Below are positions 33,679 through 47,200 of a stretch of DNA of 64,000 nucleotides, in pieces; the stretch's first letter is position 1; each line of letters starts with the position of its first letter. This DNA is from Gonium pectorale. Its lineage: Eukaryota; Chlorophyta; Chlorophyceae; Chlamydomonadales; Volvocaceae. A model generated the notes under the pieces. That model saw only the letters and a program-made list of their open reading frames with translations, was not told the DNA's origin and did not search any database. Made by a program: the position numbers and the translations under genes. The stretch is taken from positions 1,669,789 through 1,733,788 of the forward strand of contig LSYV01000014.1 in the NCBI GenBank assembly GCA_001584585.1, given 5' to 3'.

Positions 33679-35910
33679 TCAGTCATCCTTGTGGGAGCTG
33701 ACCTCCTCGGCCTTCTTGCCCTTGACAAGCACAGCCACCGCCGCGCGCATCATCTTATAGAACCAGTACGTGTTTAGGCAATTGACAATAGCGCCCGTTA
33801 TGCAATAGCCCACAGTCGCGGGGAAGGGGAAGGCCGAGCCCGGCCGCGTGCCCTCTCCGATTACGTCGTTCAAGAGGTAGTACGTCTCGTAGTAGCCCCA
33901 GCAGATGCGGCATCCGAAGAAGGCAATGATCATGAGAATGCCGTTGATCACGTAGACGCTAGTGTTGGCCAAGCCCGCCTTAAACATGAACCACCTGAGG
34001 TAGGGCGGGGAAGGTTTTATATCACGGCCATGGGGTGGCGACAGCCCGGTGACCGTGGCGCTGCTGTACGGCTTTGGCTGCAATCAAGGCTAGCTCGCTA
34101 TGCCACGCCGTGCCCTTACCTGGTGTGCACAAACGGCGTGCTAATCTCCCACATCAGGAAAGCGGCACCTGCGCAAATAGGCAAAATTATTGGTCAAGCA
34201 TGCCGCTCCCCAAGCTCAGCCGTAAGGCCCTACAAAAGTCTCGACAGCCCCAGGGCTTTCCTAAGCGGTGCGACGCTACCGCTTCATACACAAATATGCC
34301 ACGGCAACCCCGATCCGCTACATTACCCTCCCGCATCACGGTATGCTCTTTCCGCGGTGAGTCCACACGCGGCCTGCTCGCCCACCGTGGTAGTGGAGGA
34401 ACCCGGAGTAGTTTCCAAAGGTGTACGCCGTGCAACAGAAGAGCGCGTGCGTCAGGTAGAACGGGCCCTCGAGCGAGAAGCGGATGATGCACATCACTAG
34501 ATCGTGGAAGAAGTAGCCGGCGCTAATGTACGTCATAGCGTACGACAGGTTGGTGGACATGTACACGCGGTCGTTGCGGAACCGTGCGTCCATGAGGATC
34601 AAGATGCCCAACGGTATCTGTGCGGCGGGGGACAGCGAGCAAGGCAGGCGCTTTGTTGGAAGAGAATGGCCAACCCAGCAGCGTGCACGCGCCAACAGTC
34701 ACGCCCATGCGTACCTGGGCAAGGTATGCGTGGGCAAAGCCTACCAATCTAGCCATGTTCCGTTGCAGAGCAAACAATAGGTGCAGCATGGCATGCTTGC
34801 GACGGCTGAAGTTGCCCGTGCATAGCTCGTATCAGGAGCCCTCCGCACACAGTCGTACTGCCACACGCGGGCACATGTCATCATCCCCGACCCTGTCCCA
34901 TGCACAGCCAAGGAGGTGACTCCAGTTGGACATCAGTTAGCTATCATCGCACCTGGATGGTGTTGTGGATAGTCCCGACGAGGCGCGCAACCACCTGTGT
35001 CGCCGTCCCGCTAGCTTTCCGCGCCTGCGTCTTCGCATCACCCTTGCCGCCGGAGTTCCTCAGCGTCGCCAGGATCAGCGGCTTGACCAGAGCCAGAAGG
35101 ACGAGCTCACAGAGCCAGAAGGACAAACCTGCGACCCAGTTCATTGGGAGCGGCGTACCCATGGCAACGGGGCTGGGAAGGAACCGGGGAGTGTACGGCA
35201 AGGAATTGGACAAGGAATGTGCAGCAGCCGGTAGGCGTGACAACGCAAACTGTGGTATTTGTGAATGAAGGAGGGTGGGAAGCACTATGGGAGGATGGTT
35301 ACGGCACCGGACAACACTACGATATGGTTGCACAAGGGTGGTGCAGGTCGCAGGGAGGCCCTCCTGCAGTATCCGGTGTAAGCCGTACGCGTGTACCTGC
35401 TACTCGACACAACGCCAGCCTGATAGCGGCATCACTCGCAGTTGGGCAGGTCGATCACGCACGACAGGTATTGAGTCCTGCGCTGCATCCCGCGTGGTCA
35501 CCCCCCGGGTCCCGTTACAACCCAACCCTCCATTTAATAAAGCCCAATGCATCGCTCATACCCTCTAAAGGACATATATGATTACGCAGAACGCCCCAAC
35601 ACTCATACTGTTCCAAGGATGCGGGAGCATGCCCGTAGACACCGTGTCTGGTCAAACCCCCAACCATGTGCTCATCCTCGTCCTGCCCACAACGAACTTC
35701 GTGTCGTCTACACGCAACTGCGAGCCTGATCAAGCAAAGCCCCCAGAGCTCTCGTCTCTCGGACTTACCGACGAGCGCTATTCCTGCCAGCTGGCGATAG
35801 CGTGAGTCTCCGTGCGCAACGACGTCAAGAATCGGGTCAGCCTTGGCGCCAATCTTCGTAACAAATTCTTCCAATTGGCCGTGAAGCCTCTGCACTGTGG
35901 ACTGGTCCAT
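33679..35910 (-). CDS. TLC-domain multi-pass membrane protein, TLCD4/TMEM56-like, 5 exons, 304 aa
   Basis: Exons 35910-35769, 35128-34953, 34617-34386, 34168-34120 and 33994-33679 close in phase (915 nt, TGA at 33679-33681). The protein starts MDQSTVQRLHGQLEEFVTKI, then has a first TM (LSFWLCELVLLALVKPLILA). The TLC region follows: QIPLGILILMDARF, TYISAGYFFHDLVMCIIRF, FYLTHALFCCTAYTFGNYSG, AAFLMWEISTPFVHTRWFMF, VINGILMIIAFFGCRI and a last TM around VGYCITGAIVNCLNTYWFYK. It ends in the lysine-rich tail KGKKAEEVSSHKDD. The STPFVHTRW and VINGILM blocks match the TLCD4 branch of the TLC (TRAM/LAG1/CLN8) superfamily rather than ceramide synthases. TLC proteins act in lipid synthesis, sensing or trafficking at internal membranes; the exact role is unknown. 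The gene appears intact. The acceptor of exon 2 was chosen for phase and TM continuity. Confidence 0.9.
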
Positions 35911-37835
35911 GGTGGCTGTCTATTTCAACTATCAAATCGGCGGCGTTTTAGGGTACAGTTTTTTTGACGATTTGCGAAGATATGGCGGGCTCGGTATGCT
36001 CAACGATACAAAGGAATAGTCGGCACAGAACAGCCACCCCCACCAGTGAACTCAGTAGCAGTTACATGCCCGCATGCTATTCTAAATCCAACCAGGCCCA
36101 TAGCAGGCCGTACGTTACCGTACATTACATCGTGCATGGAAACCCACACATTGCCAACCTGACAGGTCCCATGCGCATTCCCTGCATGGGGTTTGACAAT
36201 CTTCATCTTGTAAATAGCAAATGATGAAGGCCCCTTAAAACTCTTAAAGATGCTGGGGGCACGCCCAATCTTCCTGGTAAGCGGATGGCAGGGAATAACA
36301 CATGTGTCGCGTTGCAGATGCAGGGATGCTGCGAATACGTTTGCGGTTGATGTAACATACCGTACCCTGCACCATGCGCATACATGCCTTGATTGCCCAC
36401 TGCTGACGCCCACACACGCTCCTAAGCGGTCCACACATCTGCTGACATCGTGACATGATAGAATACTGTACCCCGGTTACATAAGCAGGATGCATTGAGC
36501 CATGAACCGTGAGGCCGTTGCTCGACTTACCGCATTGAGCCATGAACCGTGAGGCCGTTGCTCGACTTACCGGTAGGGCGTATCGTGCGCGGGCATTGGG
36601 AGGCGTATCCCTGTGCATGGCGGCAGAGCGCGCCGTAGAATGCATATTGCTGTGGTGCATTGCGGTGTGAAGTGGCAGTCAGGAGAAGGCAATGTTGCAG
36701 GGGATTCAGGCCGCACGAACCCAGTCGGGGTAGCGCATCACAAAATGGACAGCGAAGCACGTTGCCACGCCGGGTACGACGCCACAACCGCGCTGCCCAA
36801 CCACTTTCCCTTTCCCTTGCCGCGTGCTGCCCGCTCCCATGCGCACCTACCAAGCACTGTAACACACGAGGAGCGAATTGCAACACCCAGAGACATGTCG
36901 CGTCATAGGGGGTAGCCAGCACACTGTCAGCAGGTCCCAATTCGTGTCTGTCACCCCGTCGCACGGTCCCATACAGACCCAGCATATAGGCACAGCAGTC
37001 AGAAGCACAACAGTCAACTGATCCCGAACATGCACAATGCCAAGCAAACAGGCCGCGTGTCGCCAACGCAATTTACGTATGAAGCACCGTGGGTACAACC
37101 CGACCAAATCTCGAACTCGTTTTCTTCTTCACAGAAGTCGCTGTACCGTTTGCACCGTCAACCCAAAAGATATTTAAGGATCATGAAGCAGTGGGACATA
37201 GCGATGCGGCAAAGAAACAGCCGTTCCAGGCAGGGCAACCGGCACACCATGCAGCCATGGGCGCCCGCAGCCTCAATGCAGCCATGAAATGTCCGATCCT
37301 CGCAAACAGAGTAAGCTCGAGGCAGACACAACTAGGACCCGTAAAACGGGAGCCCTGGAGAGGACTGCTTGGCAGGCAGGGGCGCAACTCAAATCAACGA
37401 AACGGCCGATGGCAACCTCTGAACTGTTGCACGTTTCGATTCGACGCGCTCACTGCACGTGGATGCCAACTTTGTTCCCGGCATAAATGTCCATGCGCTA
37501 GTCTACTTGCATGCAGCCAAGCAAAGCGCTGTCGCACCATGGGTATCAAGATGCAGCTCAAAGGAGGCATCGCCTGTCCACATAGGTACACCCACTCCAA
37601 ACTACTACGCATCCAGAATGTTCACAAGCAAAGCATCGCGCCTAACGCGGGTACTGCACACGACGGCGATGAAATGAAGAGATGGCAGGATGCCGCAGTA
37701 CAAACCTTTCCGCCCCTCTGCCCGTGCCACCGTGCCGCCGGTACCGCCCCGTCCACCTGCCCGCACAAGGAACCAGTGCAGCCCGCACCCTCGCGTAAAC
37801 TTCATCCGAACGCGGCACGCGCCCCCACCACCGCA
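35911..37835. other. Intergenic region between TLC gene and second cyclase 3' end
   Basis: No gene is supported. A 307-codon plus-strand ORF (37089-38012, first ATG near 37258) is open but lacks motifs and overlaps the probable 3' UTR of the cyclase gene on the other strand, so it is likely fortuitous. The TLC gene promoter should lie just right of 35910. Confidence 0.45.
36492..36571. repeat. Perfect 40-bp direct tandem duplication
   Basis: The unit beginning GCATTGAGCCATGAACCGTG occupies 36492-36531 and is repeated exactly at 36532-36571, in intergenic DNA. Confidence 0.95.
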
Positions 37836-37840
37836 TTACA
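37836..37840 (-). terminator. Candidate TGTAA polyadenylation signal of the second cyclase gene
   Basis: TGTAA on the minus strand about 390 nt beyond the stop codon at 38230. Confidence 0.4.
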
Positions 37841-38229
37841 TGATGCCATGCTGCGCGGCGCCGATATACAAGGAACAGCACCGCCGAACGGCGGCGCCTG
37901 CCATCTCCTGACCCCATATATTGCTTTTGTATGTCCACCTCGTCGGCGGCAGCGTATGCGGGGCCCAAGCCGCGAGGCATACGACCTCTACGCACACAGA
38001 AGAACTTTTTAGCGCACTGGGGTACGTGCCATGTGCCGTGCCGCGACGGCGCATACCCCAGCCGCGACGTTACGCCCCTAGGAGTGGTAATACAACAAGG
38101 CACGCCCCGGAAACATGAATGACACATTGCGGTCAGCGCACGCGCATGCGATTACCAAGAACGACACAACAGTTGTCTTCCAGCAAGTGAAGGCCAGGTG
38201 TCACAATTCATGAAGGCCACTTGCGCGCC

Positions 38230-41200
38230 TCACTCCGCCTCGGCCTCTGTTTCATGGCCCTCCTCGGTGGGCGACATCATCGGCGGCAGTCCGCGCCCCG
38301 ACCCCACCACGCGCCCTCCGCCCTGCGGGTTGGGGAACTCCCAGGAGCCGGCCCCTGGCCCGCCGGCGCCCATGCCGCCGCCCCCTACGCCGCTCAGGCC
38401 CACCCCGAGGCCCACGCTGCTCACGGCCGCGCCCGACTCGCTGACGGCCGGTCCGCCCACGTACATTAGCTGGGAATACGCGGATGCGCCTGCGCCCGGG
38501 CCCCAGTCAGCCGCCGACGCGAGGCTGAGCGTCGGGACAGGTACGCTAGGGTACGTTGGCGCGCCCGCGGCCGTGATTTCTTCCGCGGAGCTGCCCTGGC
38601 TGCCGCCACCGAGCCCGCCGCTGCCGCCGCCGCCGGCGTGCGACCTAAACAGCGCCCGCTGCGCCACGAGGACGGAGGCGCTGGATGCCACCGCCTGCCA
38701 CGGGCTCGACGAATTGGCGCCGCTGCCGCTTCCGGAAATGGTCATGCCACTGCCGGCGTGGGGCACATTGCCGCACGGCGGCCACTGGACGTGCTGCGGC
38801 TGCGCGCCGAGGTGCACGGGCGGCCCCAGCGGCAGGGACGCGTAGTGGGACGGAGGCGGCTGCAACCCCAGCCCCGGGATCGACATGAAGCCCGGCCCCG
38901 GGCCGCCGTTGGCGCTACCGTGCGGCGCTCGGACGTGCGGCAGCGTGGCGGACATGGCCGCCGTCAGGCCGCTGGCGGGTATGGGGTTCAGCGGACCGCT
39001 GAGGCCGACGCCCCGCTGTACTCGCTTCACGCTCATTGTCTTAACCTGTCGATGCGGCACGGAACAGGCAGCGGAATGCTGTGGGGCGACTGGCAGTGAG
39101 CTGGAGCGCTGGGCTTGGGGGCGTTGCAACTAAGGGCTAAGTACGAAGTAGTGGATGATTAGGAAGCTTGTCAGCATGTGGTATGAGCCGAATTGGCACC
39201 AGCACGTGCCAACCTTGTGACTTACTGCCAAGCCAGCGTCAGGGCAGAAGTCCATGCCTGTCTAAGAAGTGTAAAGCTTTGGAAGCCCCGAAGCCCATGG
39301 CACCGCTCCCTGCAGACACCCCCAGCACTTACCTCGCCCAGCTGCGCTGCCGTTCCATACGGCGCACCGCTTGCCGTGCCGCCGCCTTGGCGCCAAATGC
39401 TGCGCCGCCGCGGCAGGCCAGCCGAAACGCCCGCCTCAAGGCTCGCCCGGCGCAACCGACGTATGAGGCCGCCGCCGCTGCGGCTAGCTGTCGGAAGCTG
39501 CCGGCCGCCGCCCTGCCGGCCGCCGCCGCCGTCGGTCTGAGCTGGCGGCGAGCCTCCGGCAGGTAATGCATTCCCGGTCCCCGACTGAACCGGCCCCGAG
39601 ACCACATCCAGGCCAGGATCCAACCCCACGCTACTCCGGAAGAGGTCCGGCGTGGTACGCGGGCCCTGGATCAGACCCGGCAGGCTGGCACGCCGGGCGT
39701 GCCCTGCGACGCTGACCTGCGGGGGGCCCGGCTGTGCCACCGGCCAACCCACTGGGTAGGCGCCGCCGTCCTGGCCCGCTGCTGTCGTATGCCGCGGATT
39801 GCCAAAGAGGTTCGCCGCCGCGGCGGCTGCCTGGCTGGGCGCCCCGCGTGGGTCAGCCGCAGGCTCACCGGGCGCCGGCGGCGCCGCACCGCTGAGGGTC
39901 GTGGCGGCATGCCCCGAAGTGTCGCCCTGCTGCGGCTGCTGCTCAGCCGCCGCTGCCACGGCGGCGGCGGCGGCCGCCGCCGTGGAGGCCTCCCCGCGGC
40001 CGAGGCTGACTAACCGCTGCTGCATCTCAAAGGTCTTGGCGCTGCTCGCAAACCTACAAGGGCCCAGACCAAGAGTGGAACGATTTCGATGCAGACGCAA
40101 AGACTCCGACAAAGAAGGTTAGCAGCTGGTGCGCTGATGCAGCTCAATGCTCGCCCGTCTGCCCAATCCCCGCCCGCGCCTTGCCTTGTGCCAACCCGCC
40201 CTATCAGTACAGCCCTGGTCTCCTGCCCTCATCCCGCAGCGCGCGCCTCGTCATGCGGCAGCCGTTCACTACCTCCTTTGCATCGGCGCATCCTGAGCCT
40301 ACCGCGCGCGTACCACCAGCCGCCTTCCGTAAACCAATCACGCCTTGGCTTAAATCCATCGGTTCTGCAGAACCGCACCCACCGGCACAGGTAGACGACA
40401 AGCGGCTGCGAGCTCCCGCGCGTCGCCTTCTTTAGCACCACCGGCAGCATGGCCACCTCGTCCAAGCCCACGCTCTCCAGCATCTTGGGCAGGCCGTCCG
40501 TCCCATTCGAGTCCGGCTGCCATGCACCGGCGGCGCCGCCGGGGGCCGCGCCAATCGCAGAGCCGCCGCTCGTGCTCACCTGGCCGCCGCGGGCCGGCAG
40601 CGTCCCTGAGCCCGGGCCGGCGCCCCGGCCGTTCCACTGTGACCCCGTCTTCCGGGACCCTGTGGCGAAGAGGCTGCCCGAGTGCAGCGCAGGGGACGAC
40701 AGCATCGCGGGGGCGCCCATCGGGCCCCGCAGACCCGGCGCACCGCTTGCAGTACTGCGCCACGAGGCCGCGGGCTGCAGCTGCGACAGCGACAAGGGGT
40801 TGTTGTGGACCGAGTGCCCAGGCGGCACCGGCCCATGGGGGTACGGAAAGTGCGGCGCCTGCGCGCCGGATGGCGGCCGGCCGGCGCCCACCGGCCAAAA
40901 GGCGGCGGCGGCGCCGCTAGAACCGCCGCCGACGCCGCCAATCCCGGGTTCGCGCTCGTTCAGGCTGAGGAAGCTCACGTCGGCGGTCGGCGGCGACCCG
41001 GACAATGTGTCACCGCCACCGTGCACCTGCGGCTGTTGCTGATGCAGGTGGGCGTAGAGCCCGGGGCCGTGGCCGTGCGACAGGACCTGCACGCTGGGCG
41101 GCAGCACCGCCGCAGCGCGCGAGGCGCCGCCGCCGGTGCCTGGGAAGACGCGCTGGGAGTCGCGCTGCTGCAGCATCTGATGCTGCGACGCCCACTGCCG

Positions 41201-44200
41201 CGGCGGCGATGGCGGGTGGCCGAGGCCGTAAGCATGAGCCGCCGGCGCCACCAGCGGGTCGCGGGAGGCCCGCTGCAGCGAGCCCGAGCGCCATCCCACG
41301 ACGGCAGTGCCAGCGGCTGCTGTGGCGGATACGGCGGGGTGCAGCTGCGGGCCGTATGGGGGCTCCTCGCCACCGCCGCTGCCGCCGCGCTGGGCCAAGC
41401 CCACGAGGCGCTCGCTGGCGTGGCGGGAGGGGACGACGCGGCGTTGGGACAGCGACGGCGCCGTTGACAGCTTTGGACTTAAGTTCCCATGCCGCGCCGG
41501 ACCGCCGCCGCCGGGGGCCGTAGTCTGCCCCGGTGCGCTGCCTCTGGGCGCAGCGGCGGCGGACCCAGGGCCGGCCAGCGACGTCCGGAGCGAGGCGCTG
41601 AGGGGGGACTCGGCGACCTGGCTGCCGACAGCCTCGCCCGCGGCCGTCCCGAACTCACCCTGCTGCTGCGGCAGGCCCGGCGACGTGGGCCAGGCCAGCG
41701 GCGGCGGCTCCGAGGCCGCCGTGCGGAGGGAGCCCTGGCCCTGCAGGCGGCGGGATATNNNNNNNNNNNNNNNNNNNNNNNNNNNNNNNNNNNNNNNNNN
41801 NNNNNNNNNNNNNNNNNNNNNNNNNNNNNNNNNNNNNNNNNNNNNNNNNNNNNNNNNNNNNNNNNNNNNNNNNNNNNNNNNNNNNNNNNNNNNNNNNNNN
41901 NNNNNNNNNNNNNNNNNNNNNNNNNNNNNNNNNNNNNNNNNNNNNNNNNNNNNNNNNNNNNNNNNNNNNNNNNNNNNNNNNNNNNNNNNNNNNNNNNNNN
42001 NNNNNNNNNNNNNNNNNNNNNNNNNNNNNNNNNNNNNNNNNNNNNNNNNNNNNNNNNNNNNNNNNNNNNNNNNNNNNNNNNNNNNNNNNNNNNNNNNNNN
42101 NNNNNNNNNNNNNNNNNNNNNNNNNNNNNNNNNNNNNNNNNNNNNNNNNNNNNNNNNNNNNNNNNNNNNNNNNNNNNNNNNNNNNNNNNNNNNNNNNNNN
42201 NNNNNNNNNNNNNNNNNNNNNNNNNNNNNNNNNNNNNNNNNNNGGGCTCGCGCGCGACGAGCCGACGGCCAGCGCACCGGCGGCAGCGTCCGCCGCTTCG
42301 GCCCGGGAGGAGGACGCGCCGCGCGAGAGCGACGGCGGGTGCAGCGGCCGCATGGAGCCGCGCAGGCCGGCCAGCCGCCGGAGCGAGTCGGGCGAGGGCG
42401 AGCGACGCAGCGCGGGTGCCGCCCACGCGGGGGCGCCCGGCGGCGGCAGGCTACCCTGCGAGGGAGGCGACGCAGCCAGGATGCCCCCGCTGCCGTTGCC
42501 GCCCGTGATGGAGACGCCGCTCTGGCGCGGCATGAGCGTGCGGGAGGCCTGCCGGCTGTCCGGATTCAGATTCGACATCGTGCGGGCTGTGCGGGACGGC
42601 GCGCGGCTGTCCGGCTTGAGCGCACTGCCGCCCCCGCCGGCCCCGCCGCCCGCGCCGCCACTCGGCGTGCCAACGCTATATCCGAACAGGGGATTCTGGG
42701 CGTAAGTGTAGCTCTGGCCCGAGTACGGTGTGCTGTACCCCGACGGGAAGCGCGACTCCCCGGCGGGGCTGACGCTTTGGTTGCCGACGCCGCCGACGCC
42801 TAGCGGGCCGCTATTGCTGCTGCGCGCGTCCGACGAGCGGCCCTCCGCGTCGGACGTCCGCGCTTGCCGCCGGCCGGCCCTCGCGGCCGTGGCCCCGGGC
42901 GCCGGGAGATGTGCGTGGTTGCCGCCGCTGTTGCCGCCGCCGCCACGGCGGGCGGCGCGCTGCGTGGCAGCGCCGCTAGCGCTCAGCGTCGCCGCCAGCT
43001 GGGCCAGTGAGTCCTCACGAGTGACCCCGATGACCATGTCCTGCGACACGCTGCCGGCGATGTGCATGACGCCGCCGCCGTACGGCGCGAGGTTGAGCAG
43101 CGCCGCTGCGGCGGCGGCGGCGGCCGCCGCCATCGCGGCCGAGGGCCCATCTGGGTCATTCCGGAACGAGTCGGCGCGGCTGATCGGAGGGGGCACGTGG
43201 CCTCGCAGTGACACGCTGCGGCCGCCACCGTCGCCGCAATCGCTGGCGGGGCCGCCGCCGCCACCGCCGCCGCCGAGGATGCCCGCGCGCGGCGTCCCGA
43301 CGAAACCGTAGCCGGTCCCCGTGGCCAAACCGTCAGTGGAGGCAAGGCCTGCGAGTGGCAGAGGTTCGCGAGGGAGTCTGAGAAGCAAAGGTTTGCTGAG
43401 GACGGGCTGGAAGCCATCAACGGTCTACCGTCGATGATGGCATGCGGGGGTAACCGTCGTTTGCCGCGTTCTTCATTGCCAGTGACCAAGGCGTTCGTCC
43501 CTTGCGTCCGCAAAGAGGCGCCCTGAGGGCGTCATGAGCCACCCAGCGCAAAGCACGACCTGTCCTCCTGCCCTGTGCCGCCTTCCTAGCTGATCCGGTA
43601 CTGATACAGGGCTGGTGCGACGGCTACGATGCGGTACAAGCGAGATGGTTTCCAATGACTGCGCTGACCCACCCGACGTGCTGCAAACCAACTGCGCACC
43701 ATACCGTACGCTACCCGCATACGCACCGTCCTCGGCGTGGCCCGCCTCAACGGCCTCAACCGACGCAACCACCATGCCGATAGCCGCGTACGACACCATC
43801 TTTACCGCCTGCCCCACCGGCTTGCCCTCGTAGCGGATGCGACCTGCGGTTTCGGGGAGGCGGTCCACGCCCCAGTCAGCGATATGCATCGGCGTCAGCA
43901 ACGCCTTCGCGGGTGAGCAAAGCACGAAATGCAAAAATGCAATGATCGCAATCGCATCCACCTGTGTGGGTTGCGACGTACTCCGTGCTGCAACGAGATT
44001 GCGGCTGTGGCGCGCTGTCGCATCATGCCCCCGCCAGCGCCCCGCCTACCGAGGCCGCACCTGTTAGCGGATCCAAGGAAGCCTTGAGAGGCCCGTAGCT
44101 GATGGCCGCCTTGATGCGCGGCCCGCGGAAGAGCAGCACCTCGCGCTCGCCCAGGCCGCCCGCCACGGCCGCCGGCCCCGGCACCGGGCCCGGCGCCATG

Positions 44201-47200
44201 CCGCTGGCTGTCCCAGGCAGTGACGGCGCTGCAGAGGGCGCTAGCGAGGGCAGCGCGGGGAAGGTGCGCAGCAGCGGGGACTCCGGCGCGGGCGGCAGGA
44301 CGTCGACGAGGGTGGCGGCGGCAGGGTCGGCCGCGGCGCTCGCCGGTGTGGGCAGCAGGAGAGGGGTTGCTAGCTGCGCCGGGGGTCCCAAATCAAAGCC
44401 TCCGGACATGGCGAGCGACTGGCCCGTCATGGCATTGTTGGAATCGCGATCAGGGTCAACGCTGGAGATGTCGTACGTACTGATGTCGTAAGGAGCGAGA
44501 TCCGGAAACAGCGGCACCGGCGCGCCCGTGGCGTTTCGCGTGGACCCCACGACGGCGGCTGCGGTGGTGCCACCGCCGCCGCCGCGGGGCGACAAGGGCG
44601 GCTGCGGCCCCGAGTCGCACGGCGCGCTAATGCGCACGAAGCGAAGCGACGAGCTGCTGATGGGCAGGCCGGCTGCTGGCGGAGCAGTGTCGGCGGCCAG
44701 GGTGGCGCCGGCAGTGGTGGGGGGAGCAGCGGTGTCGAAAGGCAGGTTGCCACCGGATGCGGGACCCGTCAAAGAGACAGCGCCCGCCGCGGCAGCGCCG
44801 TCGCAGGAGAGCACGGACCGGTTGCTCTTGGTGGCGCGTGTACTGGAGCTGAAGGCCCAGACCAGACCGCCGGTGGCCTGCACCTCCTGTGACGCCGACG
44901 GTGCGGCGACCGGGCTCGTGGCGGTGACAGCGGGGCTCGACTCGGCGTGCGCGCCGCTGCCGCCGCCGCCGCTTGAGCCTCGCGCGCCGCCACCCGAGCC
45001 CCGGGAGCCTCCCCCTCCAGAGCCGCGGGTGCCGCAGGTGATCAGGTGCGTCGGCACATCCGCTTCCTCCAGCCTCTCCGCCTCCCAGCCCATCGCCTGC
45101 ACGTGCGTTGACAGGTGCCTGGTCAGTGATGGCGGTTGCGGCGGAAGCGCCACGGCGTCCGGGTGGAGCCCCAACGCCGTCGGCGGCGGCGGCGGCGTCG
45201 CTTGCGGGGGACCGCCGTGGCCGTGCCGCCGCTGCGGGTCCGGCCCTGTCAGCGCGTCGGCCGCCGCCGGCGCCAGGATCTCCTCAAAGTGCTCGTGCGC
45301 CAGCAGCTCTGCGCTCCAGGGATGGCGGAGGAGGTCCTCCTGTGCCTGCAACGCCCACAGGATGGCGTGGTAGGGGTTCTGGAAGGCGCCGACGACGGTG
45401 CCGACGGCGCCGGCCGACGGAGGCGCCGCCGCCGCCACGCCGTGGCACGCGTGCAGCTGGTCGGTCGCAATGGAGCCGAGCGCAGCCTGCGCCTCCGAAA
45501 TCAGCGAGGAGGCCGCCGAAGAATGGTGGCTCTGTTGCGCCATCGCCGCCAGGCCATGGCAGACCAGCATGCCGTACGAGAGGCAGCCCAACGGCGCCTC
45601 CAGCGCCGACAGGCCCAACGGCTGCGCCGTCCGCGGCGCGCGATAGAGCCCCAACCGCGGCAGCAGCCGCGGGCTGTACAGCGCGTACAGGTCCGCGACA
45701 CCGCCAGGCGCTGGCGGCGGGGGCGGCGCCGCGGCCGACGCCGTCGACGCGGTGGCAGCCGCCGCGGCGGCGTCAGTGTCACCGCCGCGCAAGACGTGGC
45801 GTCCGACGAAGAGCAGGTTGAGGGTCCGCTTCGTGAGCAGCTCGGTGCTGATCCGGCCGAGCGTGGAGGCGCTGATGAGGACGTCACCCCCGTTGGCCGC
45901 GTCGCTGACGGCCTTGGCCGCCGCAAGCACCTCGCCACTGTACTTCCAGCGCGCCGCAACCTCGCTGTACTGCAGATCCGTGGCGTGCCGTACACCGGTG
46001 TGCATGCCTGGCCGCAGACACAGGGCGGCGGCGCACAGCGCGTCAGCCTGCCCAACAACATAACCCGGGATACTCCCAAGCAGGGCACGAGCAAGACTGA
46101 GCGCCACAATACAACAAGACCCCGAAGTGCTACATCATCTCCGTGACAGGTTTGGGGCTTGGGGCAGCTCCTTACCTATCCTTACAAGCAGTCCTCTCCG
46201 GACCAACGTGCAGTGCTCCGGCGCGCCGTGCCCGTGACCGTGGCCGTGCAGGGCAGCGCTGTGGCCGCCGTGATCCGTAGCCACGCGCTCGTCTACGGCC
46301 GCCAACGGCGACAACGGCCCCAAGTTTGCGCAGATGCTATGGCGCGCCCGGCGGCTGGTGGTGGTGGACGTGGGCTGCGGCGCCGCCGCGGCGGCGGCGC
46401 GGAGCGCCCACAGCCCGACGTCCCAGCGTGCAGACTGCGCCGGCGGCGTGAGCTGCAGGTCATCCGCATGTCGCCGGCCAAGACCGATGCTGACGGAGCG
46501 CATCAGGCCGCCGGGAACCACCGCCGACACGATGCGGCGACCGAGAGACTTGCTGCCTGCGCCGGCGGCAAACGCCGCCCGTGCCGCGGCGGCGCCGCCC
46601 CCTCCGAAGTTGACGTGGACGCTGCGGCTTCGGACCTGCACGTCAGGCGCTGCTCCCAAGGAGCCGGACGCGCCGCCGTCTTGCGTTGCACCTGGCAACG
46701 TCCTGGCCTTGGCTTCTGCGACCGCCCCTGCGCTGATCGCCGGCGGCGGCGACAGCGGCACGTTGCCGCGGGCCGGCACCGTGCCCGACAGCGTCCTGGC
46801 GGTGATCTCTCCGTCCAGCGCATGGTCCTCCTTCCCGTCAGGTTCGTCACCGTCGGCTCCTACGGCGCTGTCGCTGCTGCTACTGCTGCCGTCGCCGCCG
46901 ATGCGGATGCCGCTGTCGTCGCCGTCGCCGCTGGCATGGACGCTGTGCTGCGAGCCTCCGTGGGCGCTGCGGACCTGCAGCGCATGGGATCCGGACGCGG
47001 CGTGCCGGGAGGCGCTCACAGGGACATGCCCCTTGCGCCGCGACCCACCGGACCTGTCGGACGGCAGCGACCGGGACCGGGTAATGGCAGGCGCCGGAGC
47101 GGCGTCGCCAACCAGCGGCAGCGCTGCCGTCGGCTCGTCACCGTCCTCAGCCATGGCCCATTCTGACGCCGAGGCGACAGCCGCAGCTGCAAGCGACGGT

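Noticed and set aside
37089..38012. 307-codon plus-strand ORF
   Set aside because: No ATG at its start, no motif, partly opposite the probable 3' UTR of the second cyclase; not enough to call a gene.
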